Part shown: positions 43,646-50,804 of the stretch, one piece after another
How the letters are laid out: the number at the start of each line of letters is the position of its first letter
Numbering within the stretch: position 1 is the first letter of the stretch
Assembly: GCA_024235735.1 (NCBI GenBank)
Contig: JACKLU010000005.1
Location: forward strand, 62,001-126,000
Length of the DNA stretch: 64,000 nucleotides
Direction: 5' to 3'
DNA from: Burkholderiales bacterium
Lineage (GTDB): Bacteria > Pseudomonadota > Gammaproteobacteria > Burkholderiales > Nitrosomonadaceae
Made by a program: the position numbers and the translations under genes
Notes under the pieces: generated by a model
What the model saw: only the letters and a program-made list of their open reading frames with translations
Told to the model about the DNA's origin: nothing
Database searches by the model: none

Positions 43646-45697
43646 ATGAACAAACAAGCAGTACGACTGATCCAGTTCTTCTGGTGTCTTTTATTGCCGT
43701 GCGCCATCGGCGCTGCTGTTGCTTCGCCGTTTCCCGGCGTGGCCAGGGAGCATACCAGTTTTATCGATTATGACATTCAGGTGCGTATCGATCCGGAAAC
43801 CCGCCTGCTGGAAGGAAAAAGCATTATCCGATTCAACAAGACGCGCGATCATGTTTTAAAGCTCGCGGCGCAGTTCGAAGTTACGCATGCTGTTATTGAC
43901 GATATTCCGTTTGAGCCGGAAACTGTGGAAGACCAGTCGCATGTCTGGCAAATTCCGTACGCCATACTGCGTCCGTATCAAGTCGAAATTCACTGGCGCG
44001 GCAAATTGCACGCGCTCGACGAAACCCTCGATCATGAGCAGACGCTGGGCAGGCCGGTCGCCGTGAGCGGCATGGCAGGCACGTTTCTGCCGGATGCGTC
44101 AAACTGGTATCCGCGCATAACCAGCGGACTGTTTCATTACACGGTGCAGATCGAATTGCCGTCCGGACAACGTGGTCTGGTGGCAGGCCGGTTGATCGAT
44201 GAACAGGATACCGATGCGGGTTATCAGGCGCGCTTTGCGTTTATGCATCCAGCCGAAGGCATTGACCTGATGGCCGGGCCTTATGTGATAACGTCGGAAA
44301 ACTATACCGGTATCCAGGGTGCGCCGATTCAGCTGCGCACTTACTTTCACCCGCAGATCAGTGCGCTGGCGGGCGATTATCTTGCGGCCGTCAAACGCTA
44401 TTTCAAATTGTATGAAGCATGGATCGGCGCGTATCCCTTCAGTGAATTCAGTATCGTATCCAGTCCGACGCCAACCGGATTCGGCATGCCGACGCTGACC
44501 TATCTCGGCATCAATGTATTGCAGCTGCCGTTTATCAAGGACACTTCGCTCGGCCACGAAGTGCTGCACAATTGGTGGGGCAATGCAGTTTATCCGGATT
44601 ATCGCAGCGGCAACTGGTCTGAAGGCCTGACAACGTTCATGGCGGATTACACCTACAAGGAACAGGAAGGCGAAGACGCTGCGCGCGAAATGCGCCTAAG
44701 CTGGCTGCGTGACTTTGCCGCGCTCGAACCCGGTCAGGATGAGCCGCTGGCCGCGTTTACATCGCGCACGCACGGCGCGTCGAAAATCACCGGTTATCAT
44801 AAATCGGCAATGCTTTTTTTCATGTTGCGCGACCTGATCGGTGAAGACATGTTCAACCGCGCAATACAAGGCATCTGGGGCATGCAGCGTTTTAAAGTGA
44901 CCGCCTGGCCGCATCTGCAAAGCGCCTTTGAAATCATTTCGACGCGCGATCTGCAAGCCTTCTTCGATCAATGGCTGCACCGAACCGGCGCGCCGGATCT
45001 GGCCATAACCGATGTCAAACAGGAAGCGGCGGAATCAGGCTATCGCCTTCATATCACACTGACGCAATCCGAACCACCCTACCAGTTGCGCGTGCCGGTC
45101 GCCGTTCAGACCGCATCAGGCGAAGAAACGCATCTGCTCGACGTGCAGCATGCGGAACAGACTTTCGTCGTTGCTGTTAATGATAAAGCGCAATCTGTCA
45201 TCCTCGATCCGGATATCCGCTTGTTCCGCCACCTCGCACCCGGCGAAGCGCCACCCATACTGCGCGAAGTGATGGTCAATCCCGCTGCGGCAACAATCGT
45301 GCTGTCGGATGATGACGCTACAAAACAGATTGCGGCAACACTGGCTGAAAAACTGCAACGCCGCACATCGCAAATGCTGTCGGCCAATCAATCCGTTCCG
45401 GCTGTGCCGGCCTTGATCATCGGTTTGCACCATGAGATCGACGCCTGGCTGGAAGCCAGAGGCCTGCCTGCAAAACCCGATGAAGTCAGCGGAAAAGGCA
45501 CCGCTCAGGCGTGGACACTGAACGGTCCGGAAGGCAGCGCTCTGGCAATCGTTTCCGCGCAGGACACTGCATCGCTTGAATCCCTCATCCGTCCCCTGCC
45601 CCATTACGGGCGACAGAGTTATATCGTATTTGATGGACGGCAGGCGGTGGAGAGAGGCGTCTGGCCGGTGAAATTGCAGCGGGTGGAGATTCCTTGA
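43646..45697 (+). CDS. M1-family zinc metallopeptidase
   Basis: The 683-residue exported protein (signal peptide ending near AAVASP) is a gluzincin. The zinc site HEVLH is at 304-308 with W/G-rich NWWGN after it, and the third ligand is E326 in NWSEGLTTF. The M1 aminopeptidase GxMEN exopeptidase motif, expected about 30 residues earlier, reads GFGMPT. The glutamate that grips the substrate N-terminus is therefore absent, so its action on peptide ends is doubtful. The C-terminal 230 residues have no domain I recognise. It follows the ChaN-like gene by 41 bp. Confidence 0.85.
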   Translation: MNKQAVRLIQFFWCLLLPCAIGAAVASPFPGVAREHTSFIDYDIQVRIDPETRLLEGKSIIRFNKTRDHVLKLAAQFEVTHAVIDDIPFEPETVEDQSHVWQIPYAILRPYQVEIHWRGKLHALDETLDHEQTLGRPVAVSGMAGTFLPDASNWYPRITSGLFHYTVQIELPSGQRGLVAGRLIDEQDTDAGYQARFAFMHPAEGIDLMAGPYVITSENYTGIQGAPIQLRTYFHPQISALAGDYLAAVKRYFKLYEAWIGAYPFSEFSIVSSPTPTGFGMPTLTYLGINVLQLPFIKDTSLGHEVLHNWWGNAVYPDYRSGNWSEGLTTFMADYTYKEQEGEDAAREMRLSWLRDFAALEPGQDEPLAAFTSRTHGASKITGYHKSAMLFFMLRDLIGEDMFNRAIQGIWGMQRFKVTAWPHLQSAFEIISTRDLQAFFDQWLHRTGAPDLAITDVKQEAAESGYRLHITLTQSEPPYQLRVPVAVQTASGEETHLLDVQHAEQTFVVAVNDKAQSVILDPDIRLFRHLAPGEAPPILREVMVNPAAATIVLSDDDATKQIAATLAEKLQRRTSQMLSANQSVPAVPALIIGLHHEIDAWLEARGLPAKPDEVSGKGTAQAWTLNGPEGSALAIVSAQDTASLESLIRPLPHYGRQSYIVFDGRQAVERGVWPVKLQRVEIP

Positions 45698-45832
45698 TGA
45701 CCGTTAATGGTTTGATGCACAAGGGCGTGCAGTGAATATGTATTTTTGACCACATACAAGTTCTGTTCAGGTAAAACGAATGACCTTATCAGGGCGATCC
45801 GTCAATTCTATTTTGGCTAATAGCCTAAAACA

Positions 45833-45976
45833 TCAAATGGAATGTCTGACTGAAGTTTCACCGTTTTGATCTAAACCCTTACATTTCCCCTCAAGCAACC
45901 ATGTAGCACTAAGGTATCTTCTGGTGTCCCGCACCTGATCCAGAAGCCGTGGTTTGTTTTCTACAGGTCTATTCAT
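45833..45976 (-). pseudogene. intI: Decayed 5' end of an integron integrase gene
   Basis: A 47-codon open stretch on the minus strand starts MNRPVENKPRLLDQVRDTRRYL. PRLLDQVRD followed by an (R)xxYLxYS-like segment is the N-terminus typical of IntI tyrosine recombinases. After about residue 22 the similarity fails and a stop follows. The catalytic domain (RHRY residues) is missing. It points away from the cassettes beside it, exactly as intI does relative to attI. The remaining bases of the 450-bp gap after the M1 peptidase (45698-45832) show nothing I can name. Confidence 0.72.
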
Positions 45977-46125
45977 CGGATTTGTTAGTGGATATAACAA
46001 AGTTTGATATGATGAAACCTAAATCGGCGTATTATCATAAAATTGAAGGAGATAGCATGCAATTTTCCGTGTTAGGTTTCATTTTTGACGTAATATATTG
46101 CGTCATTTCGGACGTATAATTCTAG
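45977..46125 (+). other. attI: attI-like region of the relic integron
   Basis: This stretch lies between the intI start and the first cassette, where attI and the cassette promoter belong. It holds inverted arms ATGAAACCTAA (46012-46022) and TTAGGTTTCAT (46072-46082), a near-palindrome GACGTAATATATTGCGTC (46087-46104) and a perfect TATAAT (46115-46120). TTGACG (46085-46090) precedes it but at 24-bp spacing, too far for a normal promoter. The crossover point is G46125^T46126. The attI call is by position only. Confidence 0.55.
46057..46119 (+). CDS. 20-codon hydrophobic ORF in the attI-like region
   Basis: GAAGGAGA is spaced correctly before ATG 46057 and the frame reads MQFSVLGFIFDVIYCVISDV then TAA. 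It ends 28 bp before the first cassette gene. In class 1 integrons a short attI1 ORF (ORF-11) with a strong ribosome site boosts translation of cassette genes lacking one, and this ORF could do the same. It may also simply be chance. Confidence 0.35.
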   Translation: MQFSVLGFIFDVIYCVISDV

Positions 46126-46147
46126 TTATGAGTTTTAAGAGGTCTGC

Positions 46148-46579
46148 GTGCTTAGGAAAAAGCTTGTTGATGTGGCCCTGGAATGGCAGGAAAGATTCGG
46201 AGTTTCTCCGCAAATAACAACTCCTATATCTGAATATGATGTGGCAATGTTAGTTGGTATGTCTGAAGACGAATATTCTGTTTATATGCAGGACAAAACG
46301 GCTGTAAGCAAAGGGGCCGACTTTGCTTTCAAAGGTATCAGATACCAAGTAAAAGGTAACCGTCCAAGTGGTAAACCAGGAAGTTTCGTCACGAGGGTAC
46401 CTAAAGCCACAAATTACGATTGGGATAAGCTCATATGGGTTTTGTATGACAAATATTATGTTATGCAAGAGGCATGGGAGTGGGATGTACAAGCTTATAA
46501 GCAAGCTTTCCATAATTTCAAAAGGCTATCACCAAAACACTACAGGCAAGGTAAATGCCTGTATCCAAAAAACTCATAA
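46148..46579 (+). CDS. Cassette 1 protein, possible PD-(D/E)xK nuclease
   Basis: The 143-residue product of the first cassette is not a known named gene. D58 in GADFAFKG and Q67-x-K69 in YQVKGNR form a D...(E/Q)xK pattern like that of restriction-endonuclease-fold proteins. A strand-rich core and DWDKLIWVLYDKYY follow, as in several orphan endonuclease-like proteins. A GTG start with AAGAGG upstream lies 22 bp inside the cassette, the compact layout usual for cassettes. The gene is richer in A+T than its surroundings, in line with capture from elsewhere. Confidence 0.65.
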   Translation: MLRKKLVDVALEWQERFGVSPQITTPISEYDVAMLVGMSEDEYSVYMQDKTAVSKGADFAFKGIRYQVKGNRPSGKPGSFVTRVPKATNYDWDKLIWVLYDKYYVMQEAWEWDVQAYKQAFHNFKRLSPKHYRQGKCLYPKNS

Positions 46580-46633
46580 CAAGTCGTTCAAGCCGACGGC
46601 GCTACGCGCCGCGGCTTAACTCCAGCGTTGGAC
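46574..46633 (+). repeat. attC: attC site of cassette 1
   Basis: R'' TCATAAC (46574-46580) and R' GTTGGAC (46627-46633) frame the site. Inside, GTTCAAGCC and GGCTTAAC pair with one extra base in the first, the extrahelical base typical of attC, and CGGCGC-TAC-GCGCCG closes the hairpin. The cassette's other end, GTTATGA at 46125-46131, is the exact complement of R''. That identifies the cassette as 46126-46627 and shows that it was inserted by integron recombination. Confidence 0.92.
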
Positions 46634-46662
46634 ATATTTGCTCGTCTATTCAAGGAGAACGT

Positions 46663-47271
46663 ATGACATCAATTGTTCCGAAGCTAATCGAAGTTTGCGA
46701 GGAAGAATGGAACTTCTTTGAGCGTTCCGTTATTCGACTCGATGGCACTACTAAAGTCGGGAAGAAGGAGTATGAAGATGGAGCGTGGCAGAGAATCGGC
46801 GACTATTGGACGTTCATCGGTGGCGCCTACAAGAACCTTACAGGTAAGGATCGTGGAACAGCCTGGTCGGCAGCCTTCATCTCGTGGTGCATGAACGAAG
46901 CCGGTGCGGGGAATAACTTCCCTTACTCTGCGGGTCACGCAAAGTACATAAATCAAGCAATCAGAAACTCCAATAACAGTGCGGCTGACGCCCCAATAGT
47001 TGGTCACCGTTTGAAAGATTATCAGTTAAAGGTTGGAGATCTCATTGGGTACTGGCGTGGTGACACAAAGATAACATTCGATAACGCACGACAAGTTGGT
47101 TGGTATGGCAGCCACACGGACATCGTCGTTGAGATCGGCGACGGTGTTGCTTTCGTAATTGGAGGTAACGTACTGCATTCCGTCACGAAGAGAGCCGTAA
47201 AAATTGGTCCAAACGGTACTCTTACAGACAAGAGCCAGAACTGGTTTGTGGCCATTCAGAACAATATGTAG
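46663..47271 (+). CDS. Cassette 2 protein, DUF2272 family
   Basis: The 202-residue protein carries the DUF2272 pattern: GTAWSAAFISWCMNEAG, FPYSAGHAKYINQAI, then LKVGDLIGYWRGD, SHTDIVVEIGDG and VIGGNV. The family is thought to be related to the NlpC/P60 and CHAP hydrolases, so it may cut cell-wall or peptide bonds, but activity is unproven. No signal peptide is apparent. The ATG at 46663 has AAGGAG 7 bases upstream; frame-open codons earlier run through attC1 and are not used. The gene fills cassette 2 (46628-47329). Confidence 0.8.
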   Translation: MTSIVPKLIEVCEEEWNFFERSVIRLDGTTKVGKKEYEDGAWQRIGDYWTFIGGAYKNLTGKDRGTAWSAAFISWCMNEAGAGNNFPYSAGHAKYINQAIRNSNNSAADAPIVGHRLKDYQLKVGDLIGYWRGDTKITFDNARQVGWYGSHTDIVVEIGDGVAFVIGGNVLHSVTKRAVKIGPNGTLTDKSQNWFVAIQNNM

Positions 47272-47282
47272 CTACCGAATAT

Positions 47283-47335
47283 GCCCAACAAGCATGTGCA
47301 CCGAGTGTTCATGGCCGGTGACTGCGGCGTTGGGC
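47283..47335 (+). repeat. attC: attC site of cassette 2
   Basis: R'' GCCCAAC (47283-47289) and R' GTTGGGC (47329-47335) are perfect inverted copies. Inner GTGCACCG and CGGTGAC-type blocks pair imperfectly around a short centre. The site is 53 bp long, near the minimum for attC. The cassette's left end (TTGGAC at 46628) matches R'' with one mismatch. Crossover point G47329^T47330. Confidence 0.85.
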
Positions 47336-47557
47336 CTCTCAATATGTTCGCTGAAGCCGCCAAGACGTTTCTTGAGTTCCTGAAGCTCGTACAACGCTAT
47401 CTCATAGCACTTGGTATCAACACCATGTTGTGACGTGGGGTGCTGATATGCTGGGAGGGATTACCACAAGAATTTATCGTATTGCAAGACGGGTACCTGA
47501 CCAGGTCAACCTTCATGGATGTGTTAGAGAGAGGTGTAGATTGTTTTCTTGAGTTTT
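47336..47557. other. Stretch after the last attC, no supported gene
   Basis: After attC2 a 29-codon open frame (starting MFAEAAKTFLEFLKLVQRYL, 47346) ends at a stop near 47435, and a second frame runs from about 47440 to 47601, overlapping the convergent gene. Neither has a ribosome site or a recognised domain. This is most likely the truncated end of a further cassette or the old chromosomal edge. Confidence 0.35.
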
Positions 47558-48337
47558 CTACCGTGAAAATCGCTCGTCGTTGGCTAAAGAAGCTGTTCTA
47601 AAATCATCAATTTTGACTCCTGTTTCATTGCGTGGCTGAATGTCTTGATAATATTCAGCCATGATGCGTGCGACATAATTATGCAGATTGCTTTTTGACA
47701 AACCATACTGTTTAAGCGGGGATTCAATCGGGCAACCGATAATGTTGATTAATAACCCGAAAGCAGATGCATCCAGCGTTGTAGGCCGGGCACCGAAAAA
47801 ATATTTTTTATCCCCAAGAAATCCGGCCAGCGCATCGATATCCTGCTTGCCCAGTGCAAAAATTTCATCGGGCCGATGTCTGCCTGTTCCTTGTCCGTAA
47901 ATTTGCTGCTGTATCCTGCGGCGTGTCAAACGGGCTCCAAGATCGCGAACGATTGGCGGCAGCGCGGAAAAAATCGCCGTTTTGTTTACCTGCCAGTTCT
48001 TGTCGGTGTATTGCCAGCGCGAATAAAGCGCTATCCAGAACAGATGTTCTTCAATTAAACGCTGCATTGCAACTGCAATGGCTGCATCTGTATCCGTCAA
48101 ACCAGTATCCAGATCCTGATAACAGGATTTCAGATGATTCACAATAAAACGGGAATCGGCAAGCGTGATATCACGATCGACGATGTAGGGCAGTTTTCCT
48201 TTCGGTGCCGTAGTTGGCAGTGCTGTTTCGATTTCATAATCGATTCCGGCAAAGCGCAGATAGGTTTCAACCTTGCAGCAGAATGGACTTAAGTTGGGAA
48301 TACCCCAAGTGCGTTCAAATTGATAAAGTTTCAGCAT
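47558..48337 (-). CDS. Glutathione S-transferase-like protein (FAXC/metaxin type)
   Basis: The 259-residue protein has a thioredoxin-like N-terminal domain (LYQFERTWGIPNLSPFCCKVETYLRFAGIDYE) and an all-helical C-terminal domain with FFGARPTTLDASAFGLL. That is the pattern of the bacterial GST branch related to metaxin and failed-axon-connection proteins. Activity on a specific compound is unknown. The ATG at 48337 has AGAGGGA upstream. It is divergent from the HxlR regulator, with an operator between them. Confidence 0.82.
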   Translation of the reverse strand: MLKLYQFERTWGIPNLSPFCCKVETYLRFAGIDYEIETALPTTAPKGKLPYIVDRDITLADSRFIVNHLKSCYQDLDTGLTDTDAAIAVAMQRLIEEHLFWIALYSRWQYTDKNWQVNKTAIFSALPPIVRDLGARLTRRRIQQQIYGQGTGRHRPDEIFALGKQDIDALAGFLGDKKYFFGARPTTLDASAFGLLINIIGCPIESPLKQYGLSKSNLHNYVARIMAEYYQDIQPRNETGVKIDDFRTASLANDERFSR

Positions 48338-48369
48338 TGCATTCCCTCTTTTCAACAAATAAAAATTGG

Positions 48370-48421
48370 CTTGTATAATGCAAGTCAATATAAACATATC
48401 ACTTGCTTATTGCAAGTGATA
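48370..48421. promoter_or_regulatory. Palindromic operator between GST-like gene and hxlR
   Basis: TATCACTTGC-TTATT-GCAAGTGATA (48397-48421) is a perfect 10-bp inverted repeat. A second, shorter CTTG-N7-CAAG copy lies at 48370-48384. Their place between two divergent starts suggests that the HxlR protein binds here and controls both genes. Confidence 0.75.
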
Positions 48422-48442
48422 AAAATTTATTGGATATTGACT

Positions 48443-48802
48443 ATGACAAACAACATAACCCGGCAAGATTTCGAACGGTCGTTTTGTCCCGTCGCCTGTG
48501 CACTGGATGAGCTGGGAGACAAATGGACGTTATTGATCATCAGGGATTTATTGTTGGGTAAGAAGCGCTACCAAGAATTCTTAGCTTCTCCGGAGCGCAT
48601 CGCTACAAATATCCTGGCTGACCGGCTGAAAAAACTGGAATCCGCCGGGTTTGTCAGGCAACAGATCTATCAACAAAAACCGGTGCGCTGCCAGTATATT
48701 TTGACGCAAAAAGGAAAAGACTTAAGACCGGTGCTCCAGGCACTGGTTACATGGGGGAAAATCTACTATCCGGGCAGCAGGGTTCTTGATGCGGTTGAGT
48801 GA
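48443..48802 (+). CDS. HxlR-family transcriptional regulator
   Basis: The 119-residue winged-helix protein fits HxlR: CPVACALDELGDKWTLLIIRDLLLGKKRYQEF, then ASPERIATNILADRLKKLESAGFV and YILTQKGKDLRPVL. The conserved cysteine in CPVA (residue 14) is the one that senses aldehydes, thiol reagents or redox state in several relatives. The ATG at 48443 gives a normal N-terminus. It likely represses itself and the divergent GST-like gene through the palindrome at 48397. It converges on the large operon with an 89-bp gap. Confidence 0.9.
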   Translation: MTNNITRQDFERSFCPVACALDELGDKWTLLIIRDLLLGKKRYQEFLASPERIATNILADRLKKLESAGFVRQQIYQQKPVRCQYILTQKGKDLRPVLQALVTWGKIYYPGSRVLDAVE

Positions 48803-48891
48803 TGATCGCCGAAGCAGCATGGCGGCACAAAAAAACCAATCGTTCCGAGTAAATATTGCTCGTGCGAGGTAGTCTGAATCGTCCGGGGAAA

Positions 48892-50802
48892 CTATTCAGC
48901 GGGCGGCCGCAGCGCCCGGCGCAGGCGCTGCCGGGTGGATTGTACGCGGTCGAAGGCCAGTCCGCTATGGCCTTCGCCGCGGCCGGTTTGTTTTTTCACA
49001 CCAAGCCAGCAAAATACCTGCCCGTTATGCCAGCGCGTGCGTTGATAGGCCTGGGTAATCTGCACGCCTGCCCGCGGCACTTCTTCTTCATGCAGATAGT
49101 AGGGTTGCGGCGGCTGATCGTTCAGGCCCTGCCGCAATAACACCGTGCGCGGTTTGATTTTTTCCGGCGGATTGGGATCGCCGAGGATGATGCGCGGCAT
49201 CGAAGCCCGCTGCAACTGGATTTCGCGGTTATTATTGTCGAGATGGACGGGAATCATCGGAATCCAGTTTTCCGGCACGCCCTGCATCAACTGGTAGCGT
49301 ATGGCCGCGCTCGATTCGGGAATTTCCGGAGTCACCAGGCCGCCTTCTATTTCGCTGTCCAGAATGCGCTCCAGTCGGCTGAACAGCTCACGTCCCGCTT
49401 CATTGCCGGGTTTGCTGCGCCCTGTCGCCAGCGGAATGCTGCGTTCGATGCCCCATACCATATTGGCGACCTCGTCGCGAACCAACCATAACTCGTCAAC
49501 CGGCCGGCCTTCCTGGATTTTGGGCACGGTGGGCAGTAATACCAGCGAAGTGTCGGCGCGGATATTTTCGCTGCCTTTAATTGAGAGGTTGTACATGGCC
49601 CAGCGCTGCCAGTTTTCATCGTTGCCCGACCCTGACGCCGTGACCCAGATTCTTTCACCGAACACATTGGTGACTGCAAGCCCTTCTACATTGGCGATGG
49701 CGCCGACCGGCAGCTGAAAGGGAACCAGAAACCAGTCGTTGGCGTAGATCAGGCCGAATTCCATCAGCAGAAGCTTGTTGATGTCCGTGGTATCGGGCTT
49801 GATATCGCCAAAATTGGTTTTTCCTTCCTCAAAAGTCCACCAGCGTGTGTGCGGCATGCCCTCAAACTGAATCGCGGTGGGGAAAAACGACAGGGTGGTT
49901 TTTCCTTCCACTGTGCTGCCATTGTCACTGCCCAGGCTCTGTCGATCCTGATCAACGTCCAAGTTGTACCAATCCAGCCGGCCCTGATAGTATTCTTCAG
50001 CCACCATCACTTTTTCCGCATCATTTTGCGGCGCTGAAACGGCAAACTGGTACTCGAGCTGACGCGGTTGCCAGGCGTCGTTCTCGCCCTGACTCGGCTG
50101 ATAGAATAGCTGTTCGTACCACTGCATGAATTTGCCGGCCAGGCCATCGAGTATTGCCTTGTCACCGGCATCCGCCAGCGCAATGCCATCGTAGGCGTGG
50201 TTCTGGCTGTCCACCTTGAGATAAAAATACAAATTAGCGCCGTCCATGGCGCGACTGGCCATCGCGGAAAAGCTTTGCCACACCATGGGATGAGCAGTGA
50301 TGAAGGCATCATTGCGATTATCCGGATCGGGCTCGGCGATCCGGTAACGCGCATGCTGCAAATATTGCGGCTTTAATGCGCTGAGACCTGCGGACTGCAG
50401 ATACTTCAGCCATTGACGCCCCATCAGCAAGCGGATGTCCAGTGAAAGAATATGTTGCTGTCCGCTGTACGGCAATGGCCGCTGTTCCACGATCGCCTCC
50501 AGCGGCGCGGATTTGTCGAATTCCGTCACGGCGGCATCGCCGGGCTGATATTGGGTCAGCTCGGTGGTGGCCATATGCGCTTTGGCGAAGATCGGCGACC
50601 CGGCGTCGTCACCTTTGAATTCTCCGGTTTGCCATTGCTTGCACAGCATCCACAGGGGATCGCGGATTTCCGCGCGCAGCGCCCGGGTAAAGTTTCTGGT
50701 CCGCGGCCGCCCTTCCAGCCGGTTCCACATGACTACGGTGGGCAGCAGAACCTTGCGATCGAGAACCGCCTGGATATTTTCTATCGCAATAAAATCGTTC
50801 AT
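48892..50802 (-). CDS. Uncharacterised 636-residue protein, last gene of the large operon
   Basis: I do not recognise a named domain. The protein has no signal peptide or membrane segment and only two cysteines. Its N-terminus reads LLPTVVMWNRLEGRPRTRNF, followed by ALRAEIRDPLWMLCKQWQTGEFKGDDAGSP. The C-terminus reads EEEVPRAGVQITQAYQRTRWHNGQVFCWLGVKKQTGRGEGHSGLAFD. These dense runs look like conserved family blocks. The ATG at 50802 was chosen; a TTG two codons earlier is possible. The gene starts 2 bp after the stop of the 1881-residue gene, so the products are probably made together. Confidence 0.75.
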   Translation of the reverse strand: MNDFIAIENIQAVLDRKVLLPTVVMWNRLEGRPRTRNFTRALRAEIRDPLWMLCKQWQTGEFKGDDAGSPIFAKAHMATTELTQYQPGDAAVTEFDKSAPLEAIVEQRPLPYSGQQHILSLDIRLLMGRQWLKYLQSAGLSALKPQYLQHARYRIAEPDPDNRNDAFITAHPMVWQSFSAMASRAMDGANLYFYLKVDSQNHAYDGIALADAGDKAILDGLAGKFMQWYEQLFYQPSQGENDAWQPRQLEYQFAVSAPQNDAEKVMVAEEYYQGRLDWYNLDVDQDRQSLGSDNGSTVEGKTTLSFFPTAIQFEGMPHTRWWTFEEGKTNFGDIKPDTTDINKLLLMEFGLIYANDWFLVPFQLPVGAIANVEGLAVTNVFGERIWVTASGSGNDENWQRWAMYNLSIKGSENIRADTSLVLLPTVPKIQEGRPVDELWLVRDEVANMVWGIERSIPLATGRSKPGNEAGRELFSRLERILDSEIEGGLVTPEIPESSAAIRYQLMQGVPENWIPMIPVHLDNNNREIQLQRASMPRIILGDPNPPEKIKPRTVLLRQGLNDQPPQPYYLHEEEVPRAGVQITQAYQRTRWHNGQVFCWLGVKKQTGRGEGHSGLAFDRVQSTRQRLRRALRPPAE

Positions 50803-50804
50803 GG

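Noticed and set aside
46085..46120. TTGACG/TATAAT as the cassette promoter Pc
   Set aside because: Spacing is 24 bp, outside the working range; kept only as a note in the attI-like region.
46555..46662. A 36-codon N-terminal extension of the cassette 2 protein
   Set aside because: It runs through attC1, and the ATG at 46663 has a strong ribosome site.
47434..47601. Open frame reading WEGLPQEFIVLQDGYLTRS...
   Set aside because: It has no ribosome site, overlaps a convergent real gene and matches no domain that I recognise.
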